Assembly (NCBI GenBank): GCA_036001225.1
Contig: DASYUM010000084.1
Location: 1 to 15,526 of the forward strand
Direction: 5' to 3'
Source of the DNA: DASYUM01 sp036001225
GTDB lineage: Bacteria; Methylomirabilota; Methylomirabilia; Rokubacteriales; DASRDR01
Length of the DNA: 15,526 bases
The position numbers and the translations under genes are program-made. The notes below the pieces were generated by a model. The model saw only the letters and a program-made list of their open reading frames with translations. It was not told the origin of the DNA and did no database searches. Every line of letters begins with the position of its first letter. Position 1 is the stretch's first letter. Of the stretch, positions 14,432 through 15,526 are shown piece after piece.

Positions 14432-15211
14432 TCAGGCCCTCTCGGGATTCCGGGCCGGGGCACGCTTGCCCGGTGGGTTTGCCTCCGCGGCCGGCGTCGG
14501 CGCGCCGTCCCCGTCGGCCAGGTGCACCCGGCGGAGCTCCTCCCGGCCCGCCCGCACGTGCGCGCGCATCGCGCGCTCGGCCTCCGCGGGGTCGTGGGCC
14601 GCGAGGGCGGCCACGATGCGCCGGTGCTCTTCCAGCATCCGGCGGAGCCGCGCGGGGCGGCTGAGCGTGAGCGAGACCAGGCGCTGGTAGGGAACCCGGA
14701 ACTCGTTGAGGAGCAGCTCCAGGTGGAACTGGAGCTTGGCGCTGGCCGAGCCGCGGTGGATCAGCTCGTGGAAGCGCTGGTTGGCTTCCACGACGCGCGG
14801 CAGGTCCCCGCCCGCGGCCGCCTGCTCCAGGTCGCGGGTCACCCGGCCGAGCTCGGCGATCTCGGGGGCCTGGGGCCGCTGCGCGAGCAGCCGGGCCGCC
14901 GCGCCCTCCAGCGCCTCCTTGACGACGAGGGCATCGAGCACCTCGTCGGCGGTGGCCTTGCGCACGTAGGTGCCGACGCGCGGGACGATCGCGACCAGGC
15001 GCTCCCGCTCGAGCTGCTTGAGCGCCTCCCGCACCGGGGTGCGGCTGACCCCGAACCGGCGGGCGAGGACGGTCTCCGACAGCGCCTCGCCCGGCTGGAG
15101 GAGTCCCGACACGATGGCGCGCCGGAGGGCGCCCGCGACCTGGCTCTGGACGCCGTCGGTGAGGACGGCGAAGGCCTGGGGATCCTCCCAGGACCGGGTG
15201 CCATGTACCAT
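14432..15211 (-). CDS. GntR-family transcriptional regulator, FadR/FCD subgroup
   Basis: A 259-residue DNA-binding protein and first gene of the nine-gene operon. The N-terminal winged helix-turn-helix spans about 20-85: LRRAIVSGLLQPGEALSETV, LARRFGVSRTPVREALKQLE, then LVAIVPRVGTYVRK. The C-terminal FCD ligand-binding domain shows the usual metal-site histidines: His148 (NQRFHELIH), His196 (EEHRRIVAAL) and His218 (MRAHVRAG). FCD regulators commonly bind organic acids and repress the adjoining catabolic operon; that role here is inferred. The ATG at 15211 is preferred over the GTG at 15220 because that GTG lies within the predicted -10 box; no Shine-Dalgarno precedes either. After about residue 235 the tail is Pro/Ala-rich and ends next to the amidohydrolase start. 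Confidence 0.93.
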   Translation of the reverse strand: MVHGTRSWEDPQAFAVLTDGVQSQVAGALRRAIVSGLLQPGEALSETVLARRFGVSRTPVREALKQLERERLVAIVPRVGTYVRKATADEVLDALVVKEALEGAAARLLAQRPQAPEIAELGRVTRDLEQAAAGGDLPRVVEANQRFHELIHRGSASAKLQFHLELLLNEFRVPYQRLVSLTLSRPARLRRMLEEHRRIVAALAAHDPAEAERAMRAHVRAGREELRRVHLADGDGAPTPAAEANPPGKRAPARNPERA

Positions 15212-15221
15212 GCAAGGCACC
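15197..15221. promoter_or_regulatory. Candidate operator: inverted repeat over the regulator's start codon
   Basis: GGTGCC (15197-15202) and GGCACC (15216-15221) are exact inverted repeats separated by 13 bases. The spacer holds two direct CCATG copies beginning at 15201 and 15208. The element covers the predicted transcription start, the ATG at 15211 and part of the -10 box. That position would suit autorepression by the GntR protein. The repeat is short, so chance is possible. Confidence 0.35.
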
Positions 15222-15248
15222 TTAGGACCGAGCCGGCGACCCTGTCAA
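15219..15248 (-). promoter_or_regulatory. Candidate promoter of the nine-gene operon, placed for a leaderless mRNA
   Basis: On the minus strand a perfect TTGACA (15248-15243), an 18-base spacer, and TAAGGT (15224-15219, TANNNT). Seven bases (GCCTTGC) separate it from the ATG at 15211. It is the best -35 box in the window. The expected transcription start coincides with the start codon. Confidence 0.55.
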
Positions 15249-15285
15249 CCGGCCCGGACGACCGCGGAGGTCCGGGGTAGACAGG
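15241..15285. other. Nested inverted repeat between the VOC gene and the GntR regulator
   Basis: Outer arms CCTGTC (15241-15246) and GACAGG (15280-15285) enclose inner arms CCCGGAC (15253-15259) and GTCCGGG (15270-15276) around a 10-base centre. In minus-strand RNA it would fold after the VOC gene stop, but no T-run follows. The outer arm overlaps the TTGACA box of the operon promoter. It could be a terminator for the upstream gene or part of the regulatory region. Confidence 0.4.
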
Positions 15286-15313
15286 CTGGGGACGGCCGAG
15301 GCCGCCGACCGCC

Positions 15314-15526
15314 TCAGCTGGTCTTGGCCATGGCGGCCGCGCGGCGCGCCATCTCCTCCGGGGGCACATCCTCCTGGTGGGTGGAAACGTGCCAGTGGTG
15401 CCCGAAGGGGTCCTCGATGGTGCCCGACCGGTCGCCGTAGAACTTGTCCTCCACGGGCCGGAGGACCCGGGCGCCCGCCGCCACCGCGGTCTTCACCGTG
15501 GCGTCCACGTCCTCGACGTACAGCAC
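15314..15526 (-). CDS. VOC/glyoxalase-like protein (PhnB-like), C-terminal part; 5' end outside the window
   Basis: The last ~70 residues of a vicinal-oxygen-chelate family protein entering from the right edge. Seen: LYVEDVDATVKTAVAAGARV, PVEDKFYGDRSGTIEDPFGH and HWHVSTHQEDVPPEEM. The pattern VxDVDAxxxxAxxAGA, FYGDRxGxxxDPFGHxW and xTHxEDVxPEEM is characteristic of PhnB-like VOC proteins. The terminal GTG codon is an internal Val rather than a start, because the fold's first half is missing. Function is not predictable beyond the family. It is separated from the GntR gene by about 100 bases containing the operon promoter and a nested inverted repeat. Confidence 0.88.
   Translation of the reverse strand: MLYVEDVDATVKTAVAAGARVLRPVEDKFYGDRSGTIEDPFGHHWHVSTHQEDVPPEEMARRAAAMAKTS

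Overview
The window is very GC-rich, with G or C at most third codon positions, and densely packed with genes, most of them on the minus strand. The mix of genes is an encapsulin shell, NitT/TauT-type ABC transport, a luciferase-like flavin oxidoreductase, an amidohydrolase-2 enzyme, an FCD-type GntR regulator and an orphan NodU-type carbamoyltransferase. This suggests a free-living soil or sediment bacterium. Candidatus Rokubacteria/Methylomirabilota or a high-GC deltaproteobacterium-like lineage would fit, but that is inference from gene content; there is no rRNA or marker gene to settle it. I found no tRNA, rRNA, CRISPR array, insertion sequence or phage gene.

Left part (1-3554). The C-terminal ~70% of an encapsulin shell protein enters from the left edge on the plus strand. 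It converges on a minus-strand FAD-dependent aromatic-type monooxygenase. A divergent 81-bp gap then leads to a plus-strand protein with a Lys/Pro-rich tail and a transglutaminase-like Cys/His/Asp core.

Carbamoyltransferase cassette (5858-3586, minus). Three tightly spaced genes encode a small one-helix membrane protein, a NodU/TobZ-type carbamoyltransferase and a 59-residue DUF5989-type membrane protein that is easily missed. No other biosynthetic genes accompany them, so the substrate is unknown.

Small exported protein (6442-6071, minus). It has a very strong ribosome binding site and a strong stem-loop immediately after its stop codon.

Large operon (15211-6630, minus). Nine genes run without a gap larger than about 20 bases: GntR/FCD regulator, amidohydrolase, LLM flavin oxidoreductase with an unusual C-terminal extension, carboxymuconolactone-decarboxylase-like protein, NMT1-type binding protein, two different NitT/TauT permeases, one ATPase, and a binding protein from another transporter class (family 5, Dpp/Opp type). 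The likely theme is uptake and oxidative or decarboxylative breakdown of a small organic acid, probably aromatic or cyclic, controlled by its own regulator. The substrate cannot be read from sequence.

Right edge (15314-15526, minus). The C-terminal part of a VOC/glyoxalase-like protein runs off the window.

Three signals stand out beyond routine annotation. First, three transcription-unit-leading genes carry a TANNNT box 6-7 bases before the start codon, suggesting leaderless mRNAs. Second, one permease has its conserved first transmembrane segment encoded upstream of any ATG/GTG/TTG codon, with an ACG correctly placed after a good Shine-Dalgarno. Third, the LLM enzyme has a ~135-residue extra C-terminal domain with a CxxC motif.
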